A stretch of 64,000 bases of DNA from Gonioctena quinquepunctata (lineage: Eukaryota > Arthropoda > Insecta > Coleoptera > Chrysomelidae), in NCBI GenBank assembly GCA_018342105.1, contig JAFIRS010001011.1:202501-266500 (forward strand), given 5' to 3'. The first letter of the stretch is position 1, and each line of letters begins with the position of its first letter. This document shows, piece after piece, positions 35,311-46,500 of this stretch. The notes under the pieces were generated by a model that did not search any database, was not told the origin of the DNA, and worked only from the letters and a program-made list of their open reading frames with translations. The translations under genes were made by a program, and so were the position numbers.

Positions 35311-36300
35311 TGCAAAATCAAAAATACTTCTACAAATATCCAAAATGTAGCTTAGATAGTTAAGTCCGTGGCTTTAATAGTGCTACATACAAATAACATA
35401 ACGTGGTAATTGACTTCATTCAATTAGAATTCCAAATGAAACACGAGATTTACTTGCGCAAGAATCATATCCCATTAAAATGTAATTTCAAACTTTCAGT
35501 GAGACTTAACCATTTTCCAATAACTCATAGCATGTCGATTACAATAGATACAAATCCCGCGTGGAATGATTAAAATATTCAAGTCGCAAAAAAGGCACAA
35601 TTTTTTTTGCAATTTCTGAAATAATTATTTTCAATTATTCATTCGTCGTATTTTATGTCCACGCCGCAAACGTCTTTTGATAAACCTTAGCCAGCCGTGC
35701 GCTCAAACCACCCTGAAGGCCCAACGCTCTACGTGCCCTGAAACTCCTGGGAAAGCAAAAACGAACCATTCTATCCAGTTTAAGATCATGTTCGTGCGTC
35801 CTCTCCTCCAACTTCAATCATAAATTTAAATCATAACAGCGTCGTCAACCCCCGCGACCGCCGACCGCCGACCCGCCGTAACCCATACCACAAAAGCTAT
35901 CTATTAAATAAATATACTCTGTACTTCAAATGCCCGTCGCGCAGTACACCACGAACCACCCAAAAAAACATTGCAGAGAACTAAATGTTATCACTTATTC
36001 CATCATTGCCACAAAAAAACGAAAAATTCAAATAATGCCTGGTTTGTTAATATAAAACCTCTTAGTATTAATTATAATTAGATAAATAACATAAGATTAA
36101 AATGACGAAGAAATCATTGCCTCTTGAAGACATGGTTTTAATAAGAAAAATAAACTGCGACAAAAGTATCAAGTTCGCCAGTTCACTTCGAATATTACCT
36201 ACAACCTGTATCGACCTGCCAGCTAGACACACACTAACGAATTATGCAAGAAAATGTCGGTAAACCCCAGCGGCAAACACAAATTGTAGACTGAACTGCA
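35311..36300. other. Region upstream of the unknown gene, with a GC-rich patch
   Basis: Bases 35690-35890 are markedly richer in G and C than all around and include ccccgcgaccgccgaccgcc. This could be a promoter or first-exon region for the minus-strand gene, or an unrelated insertion. No first exon could be identified. Confidence 0.35.
36102..36263 (+). CDS. Small open frame, 53 codons, unknown
   Basis: ATG at 36102 opens MTKKSLPLEDMVLIRKINCD, ending at TAA 36261-36263. The spacing of Leu, Ile and basic residues faintly resembles the N-terminal helix-turn-helix of CENP-B/pogo-type transposases, but the match is too weak to name. No homologous downstream domain follows. Confidence 0.2.
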   Translation: MTKKSLPLEDMVLIRKINCDKSIKFASSLRILPTTCIDLPARHTLTNYARKCR

Positions 36301-36625
36301 TCCCAAATATTTTAAATATATTCGAGGGCTGAAAAGGATATTGTAATATTTAAACTGTAATGAAATACTGAAAATTATATTGACATATTTTAAATGTATT
36401 GTGGATATTTTGATAGTAAAAATAATATTTAAGTATGGAGTGGATATTTTTGGGATAAAAGTAATATTTAAAGTATGAAGCGGTATTTGGTGATACTAAG
36501 TACTGAAACTATATTGAAATAATTTAAGTATATTTAAGATATTTTGGTACTTAAAGTCGTATTGAAATAATTTAAGTGTATTTAAGATATTTTGGTACTT
36601 AAAGTCGTATTGAAATATTTAAATG
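36301..36625. repeat. AT-rich minisatellite, right of the unknown gene
   Basis: A unit of about 52 bases (aatttaagtatatttaagat followed by attttggtacttaaagtcgt and attgaaat) is present twice almost identically at about 36522-36620. Older variants (gaagcggtatttggtgat, tggatatttttggg) lie to the left. Words are shared with the array at 32.69-32.99 kb. Confidence 0.75.
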
Positions 36626-36804
36626 TCTGCATGTACACCATAGAGAAACTAAAAATAAAGAGAGTTGTCAAACCTGCAGTAAAAGTTGGCAACACGTTTA
36701 GACAGTGGCGATATAACTCGCAACTGGCCGAACTAAGTACAGTTGGTAAAACCGATTGAGATAAGGCGGGTTTTTCAAATGTGTTACTTTTATATGATTG
36801 ATAT

Positions 36805-36912
36805 GGTATATATTTTATAAGTGATCGATTTGCCATTCTTGTATTCCATATGAATGGTTGTATCATATGAAATACAGGAATGGCAAATGGATCACTAATA
36901 AAATATATACAG
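36805..36912. repeat. Hairpin of ~45-base arms
   Basis: tatatattttataagtgatc and tttgccattcttgtattcca on the left are mirrored by gaaatacaggaatggcaaat and ggatcactaataaaatatat on the right around a short loop near 36858. It is possibly a tiny MITE or cruciform-forming remnant. Confidence 0.8.
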
Positions 36913-38324
36913 TAATCGATTCGTAGAATCTGTTAGTTCGTTCCTGGTTAAAATAAAGTTTCAAAGTAAATCTTTATTTCATGATATCAAGAACAAAATT
37001 AAAGATCTTATAAAACAAGAATAATAAGTTGAACACTATAAAAACACATTTTATTGTATCTAGGACAAGGTACAACTACAGACAAAACAATAATAAAACT
37101 CCGAAAAACAACAAAATTAAAAATATTATTCAGTCTTCATCAAATCAACCAAAATAAAAACAAATTACATACATACAAACCTTCAATAATTTTGTTCATT
37201 TATTAGCACAAAGGAGAACGAGTAGGTATACTTAACAAATACTCCAGTTTGATGATAATCTTCGTACTTCCTCAAATGGTGATAGGAAATGGAAACTGAT
37301 GCACGGAAATAAGTATCAGTTTGTGAAAAAATTTCTGCAACTGATGGATGGAAATAAGTATCAGTTTGTGAAAAGCAGCTTATATTTCACCTTGTGAAAG
37401 AATATTTCGAGGAATTTCAGCATCAACTCGAATAACAAAACATTCCATTTTCGACGTTGGGTTCATAATTCAAGTCCATAGTATAATTTCTATAATTAAT
37501 TTTTCGATGACAATTAACAGTAGAATTATTCTGAAATTATTACGTGGTTTGTCATTTTCTGACAAATGTCGAAATTGGAAAATTATCATGTCAGTCGTCT
37601 GTTGATTGCGGGCAGCGCCTCCATGCGCGACTGGCCGTACCAAAAACTTGGTGGTCAAGATCGCCGATGTTTCAAACAGTCTCTTTATTTTTAATTTGTC
37701 TATGATGTACACCTATTTAAAGAGTTGTTTCCCCCTCGGAAGCAACCATGTCAGTTTATCATCCAGTACATATTGTTCACAAACAAACACCATGTAGTTT
37801 TCAACTTTTTTATTTGTAATTATACAGTTAATAATATGTTTCGATAAATCTTTCATGAAGAGTCAGCTATCGACAGTATACCGTTTTTTCAACTTATTAA
37901 ATAGATGAAAAAAAGTAATTTCACATGGAATCGTAGAGGTGTCCCATTTTTTTTAAAGATATGTCATCAATATAATCATAACATTTATAAGTATTTTCCA
38001 ATGACAGGCTTCATCAAGTTGAATGGATTCATCGGGGATGCATCATAATGGTTTTGATAATAATACAGTACATTCACATTTTATTTATATATTCGAAGGC
38101 TGTGCAAGTTACTTAAATTCTGCCCGGTAAATAAATATCAATATCTGTGAAGATGTGAAGTTTTCCGTTGACGTTAGGGAAGCAATATTGGTTAATTTGT
38201 TCCACTCTCACGTATTTAATGAACAATTTTGAATTCGAAGCGGAGGAAGACCACTTTGGAAAACATGTCTACTCATGGTGAATATCACCTTTTCCAGCGT
38301 CAAAGTTTTCACGTGATAGTTAGG
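36913..38324. other. Unassigned AT-rich DNA
   Basis: Two short direct copies of gatggaaataagtatcagtttgtgaaa-like sequence occur at 37299-37375 (shared words: aaataagtatcagtttgtga). No gene seen. Confidence 0.4.
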
Positions 38325-38326
38325 GA

Positions 38327-38473
38327 TCTCCTTCGAAATTATCATCATCTGAATCATTAAGCCTATCCTCAACCCTATCTATGAGTCTAATTAGTACTGG
38401 TGGAATATTATTAGTGAGGCGATAGTCCCACATGTGTTTTCTCCAGTCTACCAAAATTACTGTGTCAGTGTGT
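38327..38473 (-). pseudogene. Short coding-like remnant, unknown
   Basis: The minus strand reads VILVDWRKHMWDYRLTNN, then PPVLIRLIDRVEDRLND and a short acidic tail SDDDNFEGD before a stop. Residue composition and the acidic end look like real protein rather than chance AT-rich translation, but I recognise no family and no neighbouring exon. Confidence 0.25.
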
Positions 38474-39125
38474 TAACGTTAAAATTGTACATTTTGAAAG
38501 CTCGGTTCATAACTTCCTAACTTTGGCCTTATCATGTCCTGTTAATTTTTTTACAAAACTCCGAAGCCATTTCAATAGCGTTATACTAACATGCTAATAT
38601 TCAAGATTACTCTTGGGTCCATTTTGAGAAAAAAAATTAATATGAACATATGTTCTAAAAGTCTTAACTTTTGAACTTCAGAATGCTAAAATGTTAAGAT
38701 TTTTTTTTATGATAACTTTAGTATGACTTTAGATATTTCTGTGAAACGTAGTACGCATCTTCTATGCATCAGAAGGCATTTTCTGCTGTACAACAAAATT
38801 TTTTATTCATGACAGTGGCGTTCATGGAGGATCATTTTTAAGAGAAAAGTGATACGCCACTGCTTTTTTTCTAAGTAAAAATTAGTTTTGGAATCCTTAT
38901 CCTTTTACGGAAAAACTAGTCCCATGATTTTTTTTCGTTTGACGTACGGTTTTCGCATTAAAAAATCAAATCTATTCATTTGCACGTTGTTACGAAATTG
39001 AGTATTATCAAGGATTGAAAACGTATACAGGTAGAACTGGTAAGAAACATATTGATTTGTAAACATAAACAGTTTTGATAGTTGTCTACCTAATCTAGTT
39101 CTCACGTATTTAAGTCATCAAAATT
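38474..39125. other. Unassigned DNA
   Basis: No gene or repeat recognised; AT-rich. Confidence 0.35.
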
Positions 39126-39127
39126 AA

Positions 39128-39690
39128 CAATATTATTGAAAAAAACATTGTCCATTTTACGAATTTTGAGTTTGCCGAAATGCATTACATGTATGGGCAT
39201 GCTGATGGTAACGCACTGAAAGCCAGGCGGTTGTATGAAGACCGCTCGGAAAATTCTCCATGACTTTGTATTATATCCCTACCATATCCAACGGGTTCAG
39301 GTGCTACTCCCTCGCGACTTTCCATTGCGGATGAACTTTTGCCAATGGTTTCTTCAAAAACTGTATGAAAATCCATTATTTTGTACTGAAATTTCATTCA
39401 CCGATGAAGGCAATTTTTCCAGAAACTTTCGCAGTATTAATTTTTGGGCTTGAGAAAACCCACATGCATCCCACATCTTGGAAATCCCGTCACCAGGAGC
39501 AGTTTTCCGTTAACGTGTGGGCTGGAATATGTGTTGATTATTTAATTGGACCCTATCATGCGAGGTTGCATGGGCATAATTACCGGCAGTTACTCGAAAA
39601 AGAATTGCCAGCTTATATGGAACATGTTCCGATTTCAGTAAGAAATCGACTGTGGTTTATGCACGACGGGGCGCCAAAGCACTTCAGTGG
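39128..39690 (+). pseudogene. Mariner-type transposase 3, internally deleted
   Basis: The plus strand opens with FEFAEMHYMYGHADGNALKA, the DUF4817-type N-terminus also seen in copy 1. It jumps, with most of the helix-turn-helix region missing, to TARKILHDFVLYPYHIQRVQ. Then come FTDEGNFSRNF (first catalytic Asp), QFSVNVWAGICVDYLIGPYH and LWFMHDGAPKHFSG (second Asp). Protein similarity ends abruptly at about 39690, where Crypton-like sequence begins on the other strand. The third catalytic Asp region is lost. Confidence 0.85.
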
Positions 39691-39694
39691 ACAT

Positions 39695-39945
39695 AATTCT
39701 TCATTGCTATTATTTTTTGTCAACCATTTATCATCTGCACAACGCTGAAATCCGCCTTGGGCTGTCTTCGTGAAGATATGGTTATAAATGAACCGCCCAG
39801 TAGATACACCTGCATTATTGAGTTCCCCACGAAAATTCTGAACTTTACACGTAGCCGCTTCCCCCCCTCTCCATGCTAATTCAACTGCCGCAATGTGATA
39901 GAACTTTTTCATCAGTCCAATAGGGGTGTTTTCCCAATATCAATT
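39695..39945 (-). pseudogene. Crypton-like tyrosine recombinase, central part
   Basis: The minus strand reads NTPIGLMKKFYHIAAVELAW followed by RGGEAATCKVQNFRGELNN, then IYNHIFTKTAQGGFQRCADD and KWLTKNNSNEELCPLKCF. This pattern is that of insect Crypton-type tyrosine recombinases, recalled from memory. The Arg of RGGE fits the first catalytic Arg position. It is truncated at 39695 by the mariner fragment, so the catalytic His-x-x-Arg and Tyr are absent. Confidence 0.65.
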
Positions 39946-40415
39946 GCAGAAGCATAAAAAACTCTTGCGGCGAAATCATGTGAGCAGCAGTGGCGGAGAT
40001 AACTAATTTTACTTAGATATTTTAAGATTTTAAAAATTAAAGACAAGCTTTTATTTATACAAATACATTAAGAAAGAAAATAATTTCTTTCATTGTTCGA
40101 TGTAGGTTATTATAATGTCCTAAAACGTCGATCGGCACACACCAAGACCATAGACGCTACTGGTTTTTAATCTTTTAGAGCTATTAAAACACAAATTTAA
40201 CGCGTGATTTATGACCTCCCATCATAGACACACCTGCCAGCATCGATGTCCGACTCGATTGGCCCAGACGAATCGGGTGTACAACAGACAGCTGCCACTC
40301 GAGTCCACGTTGACTATCGGCTCTTTTGATCTACCGTTTGCCGACGGAAAATGTTTACGAGTAGTACAGATTATTTCTCGTTCTGTTTCTTCGCATATAC
40401 GCTCGTGTGAGCGAA
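39946..40415. other. DNA between Crypton parts, with a MITE end
   Basis: attaaagacaagcttttattta at 40037 (first 20 bases matching) repeats the end of the MITE at 8.6 kb. ccaatatcaattgcagaagc at 39937 is an inverted copy of a Crypton stretch at 40442-40462, pointing to a local inversion or duplication. Confidence 0.5.
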
Positions 40416-40419
40416 GTGA

Positions 40420-40725
40420 GTTTTCATTTGCTCCCTATAGAAACAGCTTCTGCAATTGATATTGGAAGGACTATATTTTCATCGCAGTTCATCACCATAG
40501 CTAATTTTTGAACTTCTTTACGTTTTGTATCACGCGCTTGTCGAGCGTATTTGAAGGAGACATCTGTAAAACGGTTAAATGTTCTACCGTATTCGTTGTG
40601 GTATCTGTATCATCTTTGCGGTTATATTCCACATTGATTTAAAGACATTCTCTTTATATTCATCGCCATCAATTCTGCGCATATCGAATGCCCAGTCCTT
40701 CAATATGAATGCTAACTTTTGAATA
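40420..40725 (-). pseudogene. Crypton-like element, N-terminal part
   Basis: The minus strand reads LKDWAFDMRRIDGDEYKENV and FKSMWNITAKMIQ. After a frame change it reads YHNEYGRTFNRFTDVSFKYA, RQARDTKRKEVQKLAM and ends ISIAEAVSIGSK. This fits the N-terminal helical (SAM-like) region of Crypton-type recombinases. It lies upstream, on the same strand, of the RGGE-containing part, with about 480 bases of inserted or rearranged DNA between them. At least one frameshift. Confidence 0.55.
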
Positions 40726-40784
40726 CTTGTGACCTCATTGATGGCATGCCCTTCTCAACAGTGAAGTTTATAATTGCTTCCACA

Positions 40785-42745
40785 CATATTTATGGTAAAG
40801 GTCAAGAAAATGACATCACCCAGTATCTTCACGAAATTTTCACAGGCGCTTCAGAAGACGATGAAAACAGTATAGCAATCGAAAATTTTGCGCGGAAAAA
40901 ATAATTTTAGGAGATTTGGGCCCCCGAAGGTCCATAAAGAGAGGTTATGGAATATCACTTTTGGAAACTGCAAACTGATTTAAAGAATAGCTTTTTACAC
41001 TAAAATATTAACTGTACACTCATTTAACGTTTAAGTAATATTAAAATCACTTAATGTTTGATAAAGTCCGATTACATTTCATTTAATTTCAAAAATCAAA
41101 TATTGCTGGTTGCATTGTGCTTTGATCTTGGCGTTTTATCGACATGCCACGTTGCCAACTATTCAAGTGAATTGGGCCAATCCGGATTTTCGCAAAATTT
41201 TCACGAAATTTTCACGAAATTTTTACGAAATAATCACAAAATTATCACAGGTGCTTCAAAACCCGATAAAAACACCAAAGCAATCGAAATTTAAGCGCGA
41301 AAAATATAATTTGGAAATTGTGGCCTTTTGAAGTCAAAAAAAGTGTCGCTTCTTCAATATAAGAAATGTGTAGATGGGTTCCAACTTGTCGTTAGCAGCA
41401 TATTTGCGTATTCGTTCGCTCATTAATTTTTTTTCGCAAAATATTCTTGATGTAGACAATAAAATGTACATTACATTTTTTCATAACTGAGATTTTTGAA
41501 ATTAGCTGGGAGGTTATACGATCCCTGAAAACAGGCCGACAATTTCATCCATATGAAGATGAACAGAGTGAATTGGAAGATTATTGAATCACTTTACTTC
41601 GAAAAAAAAGGCTCTTTACAGGGCCGCCAATATTTTTCTAAGGAATTCATACTGCCAAAGACATGATTACGAGCGCAGCGAAGCATCGCTTCGTAAGGTT
41701 GATTTGCTTTCATTTAACTTGGATAGCGATGTTAGCCAAGTTAGGTTAGGTTGTGTTCCTTCTTTCTAAGTAACTAATTGGTTGGAGCGAGGCGTCGCTT
41801 TGTGAGGTTGATTAGCATGCTTTCAAATTGGGTAACAAGGTTGGTCAAGTTAGGTTAGGTTGTGTTCCTTCTTTTAACGTAAGAAATTGGTTGGATCGGA
41901 ATGTTCGCGAGCTGAGCGAAGCGTCGCCTTGTAAGGTTGATTAGCTTGCATTCAACTTGGGTAACAAGGTTAGCCAAGTTAGGTTAGGTTGTGTTCCTGC
42001 TTTTTACGTAGAAATTGATTGGATGGAAGCATCCAAGCCAAATGCGTTTCTTAGTGCGGTTTACAATTACTTAAAACAAAATAATCTGTAGTAACATTAT
42101 TTCAATATGTTTGGTAACTTTCTAAATGCGGCACATCAAATTCATGCTTAATTTTCAAAAGCTATTAGACACTCCCAAGGAGCGTGGTGATATATTATTT
42201 GCATTTTGAACTTCTATTGATACATATATCCATCAGAACTATCAGATCGTCTTTTCATGCTGTAATAGTTATAATTTATATGCTCAAATATGTATGTCGC
42301 GTTGAATTTATGTACTTTCTTTTCCCCTTGGAGACATAGGCAACGTCGCATATCAATGAACTTCAAGATCTACGAGATTTGGATGAACATAACATAATCA
42401 CCAACGTTTGATTTTTGACATTTCTTCTGTTGAATTATATGGTGAGTAATCGGAGTTTTTTCATTACTTTATCGAAAATTAAGTGAGTTTAATATTACTA
42501 AAACGTTGAATGAGTGGGCAGTTACTATTTCGATGTAAAAAGAAATTGTTTATATCAGTTTTCAATTTCCAAAAGTGATATCCCATAACCTCTCTTTATG
42601 TACCCGGATCTCCTATTATTATCTTTTCCGCACAAAATTTTCAATTGCTATACTGTTTTTACCATGTTTAGAAGCACCTGTGAAAATTTCGTGAGGATAC
42701 TGGGTGATCTCATGTTCTTGACCTATTCCCATATTTTTTATTCTT
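40785..42745. mobile_element. Non-autonomous element with ~300-bp inverted repeats
   Basis: The left arm (about 40785-41080) is mirrored at 42440-42745: gacatcacccagtatc versus gatactgggtgatctc, aagagaggttatggaatatc versus gatatcccataacctctctt, and aatattaaaatcacttaatg versus attaagtgagtttaatatta. A third, direct partial copy of the outer arm lies at about 41150-41340 (ttttcacgaaattttcacga then caggtgcttc). No transposase is encoded. Its centre is the minisatellite listed next. Confidence 0.8.
41665..42035. repeat. Three-copy minisatellite with TTAGGTTAGG
   Basis: Three units of about 115-130 bases, each containing gcgaagc(a/g)tcgct-like GC-rich sequence, aaggttgatt, aacaaggttagcc and agttaggttaggttgtgttc. 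The last word holds two tandem copies of the insect telomere pentamer TTAGG. Confidence 0.85.
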
Positions 42746-42969
42746 CACGGTGTTCTTAGGCTCATGTTCGATCACTATTTTGTCTATTTGATTCACTGAA
42801 AGCGTTGTATTATTTCATTCATTATCGTGATTTGATGACTAATAATGCCTGTCTGGTTGCCATGTCTGGTTGCCGGCTCAAAAGGAAGCAGCAGCGTTCT
42901 ATCGAGACACACCATTCTGATTCGTGCTAGATCGTAGAGTTCCATATAGGTCGCGAAATTGTCGAGGGT

Positions 42970-42993
42970 AATATAATAATAATAATAATAATA
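42970..42993. repeat. (AAT)n microsatellite
   Basis: About seven to eight perfect AAT/ATA repeats. Confidence 0.9.
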
Positions 42994-43780
42994 TCGTGAT
43001 TATTCGTTTAAAAATAGAAGTGGATAACAACTTTTTTAAAGTGTTTGCTACATTGGGCTACAGCCGTTCTTCCATTCAACCAACTTCTTTTTCCATGCAA
43101 CCAACAACAATAACAAGTGCTGTGATTATCATCGGTGATAGCAGCGAGTTGAAACCATATTTCCAGCATATTGCTGCAGACTCACTAAAAAATTCCGACC
43201 CAACATCCCCACACCCCTTTTCTAAGCGTCACTGATCGTACTTCATTTCTTTATGAACCGTATGGATTTCCTTATAGCCATCATTTCCTCCTGATCATTT
43301 TAGCTGGAGTCACTGAATAATCATAACTAATTCCTACTACTAAAACAAAAGTATTTCTAAATGATTCTGAAATAAACAGAAGTTCGAATCAGTGGTCTTT
43401 CCTATAGATAAATTGAGGATTTGTCAATTATCTATTGAAGATAATTCATTATTTTAAAAGTATGCTAGATGACTTCTGTCTTATCAATAAAACAAACTTC
43501 ATTGAACTGCGTGAATTCACAATGATTTTCTATAAATATCCCATTTACATGAATTACAAATGTCTGTATTTCTATTTCTATTTATTTCTGGGCATGATAG
43601 TTCAGGAGTGTACTGATTTGATAGTAATATGATTTCATGGTTTAAACAAAAATTTGAAATAGCCATAGGCTAGTGCATAGCAGTGTAACCAAACAAGTAA
43701 CAATCCATCAGGATCATATTATTGCATTGAGGTGAGTGTGGGTTTTTTCACTGAGTAATTATTTTATATTATTGTTAGGT
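42994..43780. other. Unassigned DNA
   Basis: Short frames only; no recognised motif before the target duplication of repeat copy A. Confidence 0.35.
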
Positions 43781-43790
43781 GAATACAGGT

Positions 43791-44900
43791 TGATTTCTTG
43801 AAAACATGAACAGGATGGTCATAAAATCAGTTGTGGAATCATCTGCGACTGAAAGATAATTTTAAGTCACTATCTTCCATCGTCAAGATAACCTCTTGTG
43901 GGGTATTCATGTTGAAAGGGAAACATTCTCAATTGAATATTGGGTAGAAAGGTTTTTCTGTGAATTGAAAAATCCACGATGAAAATGAAGTTATTCTTTG
44001 TGAATCTCTAACAGAAAACAACTACTCTCCCGGCTCAAGCCACGCTGGACATTGAACTACATCTGATAGATATTCTGAGAAGACCCTAACTCAAAAGAAA
44101 AAATATGAAATTGAAAATTTGCATTTTTATTCAGATAGTTATTTCTATTCCAGTCTTAATAAAGAACTTATAAAGATGAATGAGGCAAAGAAGAATGTTT
44201 TCCAAAAGAGAGTACTCACCAGAAATCATTCGTAACATTGACGCAAGAGAGGCATCGCATTCACTAGGTCTTCAATACATTTTTGTCGACGAAAATCTAT
44301 TTCACGCTTCCACGATCATCAGGAAGACCGGAAGAAATGGGAAAACACATTTCCGAAAAAGCAATCTCACTTTGCGAATATGGAAAAAGTTAGAATCATT
44401 TATTTTGGAGAGACACTTCGAAATTAGTGTTTTTTGACATTAAAACCTGTCATGGGTATGCGATGATAGATTAATTTCTTGAAAATATGAACAGGATGTT
44501 ATAAAATCAGATGTGGAATCATCTGCGACTGAAAGATAAACTTTAGTCACTATTTTCCATCGTCAAGATAAGCTTTTGTGTGGTATTCATGTTGAAAAGG
44601 GAAACATTCTCAAGTGAATATTGAATAGAAAGATTTTTCTGTGAATTGAAAAATCCACGATAAAAATGAAGTTATTTTTTGTGAATGTCTAACAGAAAAC
44701 AACTACTTCCCAATTTTTTCTTTTGAGTTAGGGTCTTCTCAGAATATCTATCAGATGTAGTTCAATTCCAGCGTGGCTTTAGCCGGGGAAGTAGTTGTTT
44801 TCTGTTAGACACTCACAAAAAATAACTTCATTTTTATCGTGGATTTTTCAATTTACAGAAAAATATTTCTATTCAATATTCAATCGAGAATGTTTCCCTT
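43791..44900 (+). mobile_element. 681-bp repeat element, copy A, with 10-bp target duplication
   Basis: The insertion is flanked by GAATACAGGT (43781-43790) and GAATCCAGGT (44901-44910), a 10-base duplication with one change. It begins TGATTTCTTGAAAACATGAA. One full unit (to about 44470) is followed by the start of a second unit, which is cut at ttcc near 44709. The rest (44712-44900) is an inverted segment of the same unit, ending gagaatgtttccctt. The direct part 44590-44709 and inverted part 44785-44900 can fold back on each other. No transposase is encoded. The mechanism is unknown; 9-10-bp duplications are typical of MULE and Foldback elements. Confidence 0.85.
44180..44437 (+). CDS. Short frame in 681-bp unit (copy A variant, 85 codons)
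   Basis: Starts MRQRRMFSKREYSPEIIRNI and continues IFVDENLFHASTIIRKTGRN. A one-base change near codon 58 alters the C-terminus relative to other copies. No domain recognised; possibly a captured gene piece or chance. Confidence 0.2.
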   Translation: MRQRRMFSKREYSPEIIRNIDAREASHSLGLQYIFVDENLFHASTIIRKTGRNGKTHFRKSNLTLRIWKKLESFILERHFEISVF

Positions 44901-44910
44901 GAATCCAGGT

Positions 44911-45195
44911 GTTTCATAAAATTTATATTCAATTTGTGAAAAATTTATTCAGAAGGATATTTCAAGCAGCAACAAAAAAAATTATGCGTATAATTTAACA
45001 TTGGTCTGGAAATAAGTAATAGAGCATCATGTGAAAATTATTGGGATTTCGGAAGTTCCCAATCTAATAATAAAAGTTTATTCAGCAAAAATAATACACA
45101 AGAGCCAATAAAAGCTCATGAATTATCTGGAGAATCACAGATGCTGACAGTTTCAGCTTGTACATAGTGTGGAAAGGTTCTATTCTATTGTGGGC

Positions 45196-45197
<2 letters not shown>
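44911..45197. other. Unassigned flank
   Basis: AT-rich DNA between copy A and the TA tract. Confidence 0.35.
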
Positions 45198-45228
<31 letters not shown>

Positions 45229-45330
45229 TATCTATATATATATTTATATATATATATATGTGTATATAAATATATATAGTATATAATATATAAATATATA
45301 TGTATATAAATATATATAGTGAATTATTTT
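45198..45330. repeat. (TA)n-rich microsatellite
   Basis: Long alternating TA with ATATATAAATATATA interruptions. A second TA tract (about 47617-47647) bounds the other end of the adjoining PLE palindrome. Confidence 0.9.
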
Positions 45331-45667
45331 ATCGACTGTACTTATATTATTTTGAAGAATTAGCGGGTATTCAGTCTGGTCTTATATAAAGAAAAACTCT
45401 TCTTTACTTTTCCAAGCTTTCGCCAATTTATTTTGTCTTTATCAAGGCTAGAAAACAAGAATGGATGAAAAAATATCAAATATGAAAAATTGGTATGAAC
45501 TTACATGTAAAATGAGTTAAATTAACGAATATAAATGTATAAAATATATCGACATTATGACTTTAAAAATTGTCACACTGACAGACAATTGCAATTTTGT
45601 GAGTAGTTGATGTTTCTGTGTTAGGATGTACAGGGGATTCTGTATGCATATTTATTAAAATAAAAGT

Positions 45668-46500
45668 TCATTTTGAAAGTAAATACGAGTAGATTTTGCT
45701 CAGTTGGTCGATGTCAGATCTCTTATTCATGTTATTTACGTCACTATTAATTGCCACCATTTCTAAAAAAAGTCTTTTTGTCAAGTTTTGTTCTTGATAT
45801 ATAATTTTTGTCTCATGATAATTTATTATGTGATCTTGGTTCACTACATGATCAGAGAGTGCACAAGAAAGTTTTTGGAGTCTACAGTCACTTTTATGAC
45901 CAGTGATTCGTGATTTCAATGTTTGACTCGTTTGTCCAATGTAATTTTTATCACAAGTACTACAAGGTATACTATAAACTGAATTATTTTCCATCGGTGC
46001 ACATTCTCCGTCTTTCAATTTTGTATATATTTTGTTTATTGGAAGGATATTTTTCTGTGATATTTTAATATTGAATTCACTTTTGAATACATTGATAATT
46101 TTAGGAGACAAATTTTTTAGGTATGGTATTGATCCGAAAGTAATTATATTACTGGAATTTGGTACATTTGTATCTGTATTGACAGTTTCATTAGAAATTG
46201 TATTGAATAATAATTTATTGAGTAGGCTATGAGGATACGAATTGTCTCTCAATATTTCGTATAGTTTTTTTTTAATTTTTATCTAAAAGTTTTTTTTTTT
46301 TATTTAGATTTGATTGCCAATCTAATATAATGGTATTGTTTTGGTTCTTAATGTCTAAAAAGGGTATCGTATAATAGTTTCTTCTTCTTTTGTGAACTGA
46401 ATGTTCGGATTGAAACTATTGAATACATTAACTGTTTCTTCAATCTTATATGTGGAACTGAACAAATTATATCATCCACATATTTTTTATACGATACCCT
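45668..46500 (-). pseudogene. PLE-B minus copy: RT palm end and GIY-YIG endonuclease
   Basis: From the loop inward the minus strand reads KKYVDDIICSVP (RT catalytic motif), then, in another frame, IEETVNVFNSFNPNIQFTKE. After a deletion of about 100 bases the 194-codon frame 46252-45668 follows: linker with NLSPKIINVFKSEFNIKISQ, then VYSIPCSTCDKNYIGQTSQT (the GIY-YIG core as CxxC...YIGQT), LKSRITGHKSDCRLQ and ALSDHVVNQDHIINYHETK. The GIY-YIG part is open and well kept, but the RT upstream is missing. Confidence 0.9.
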
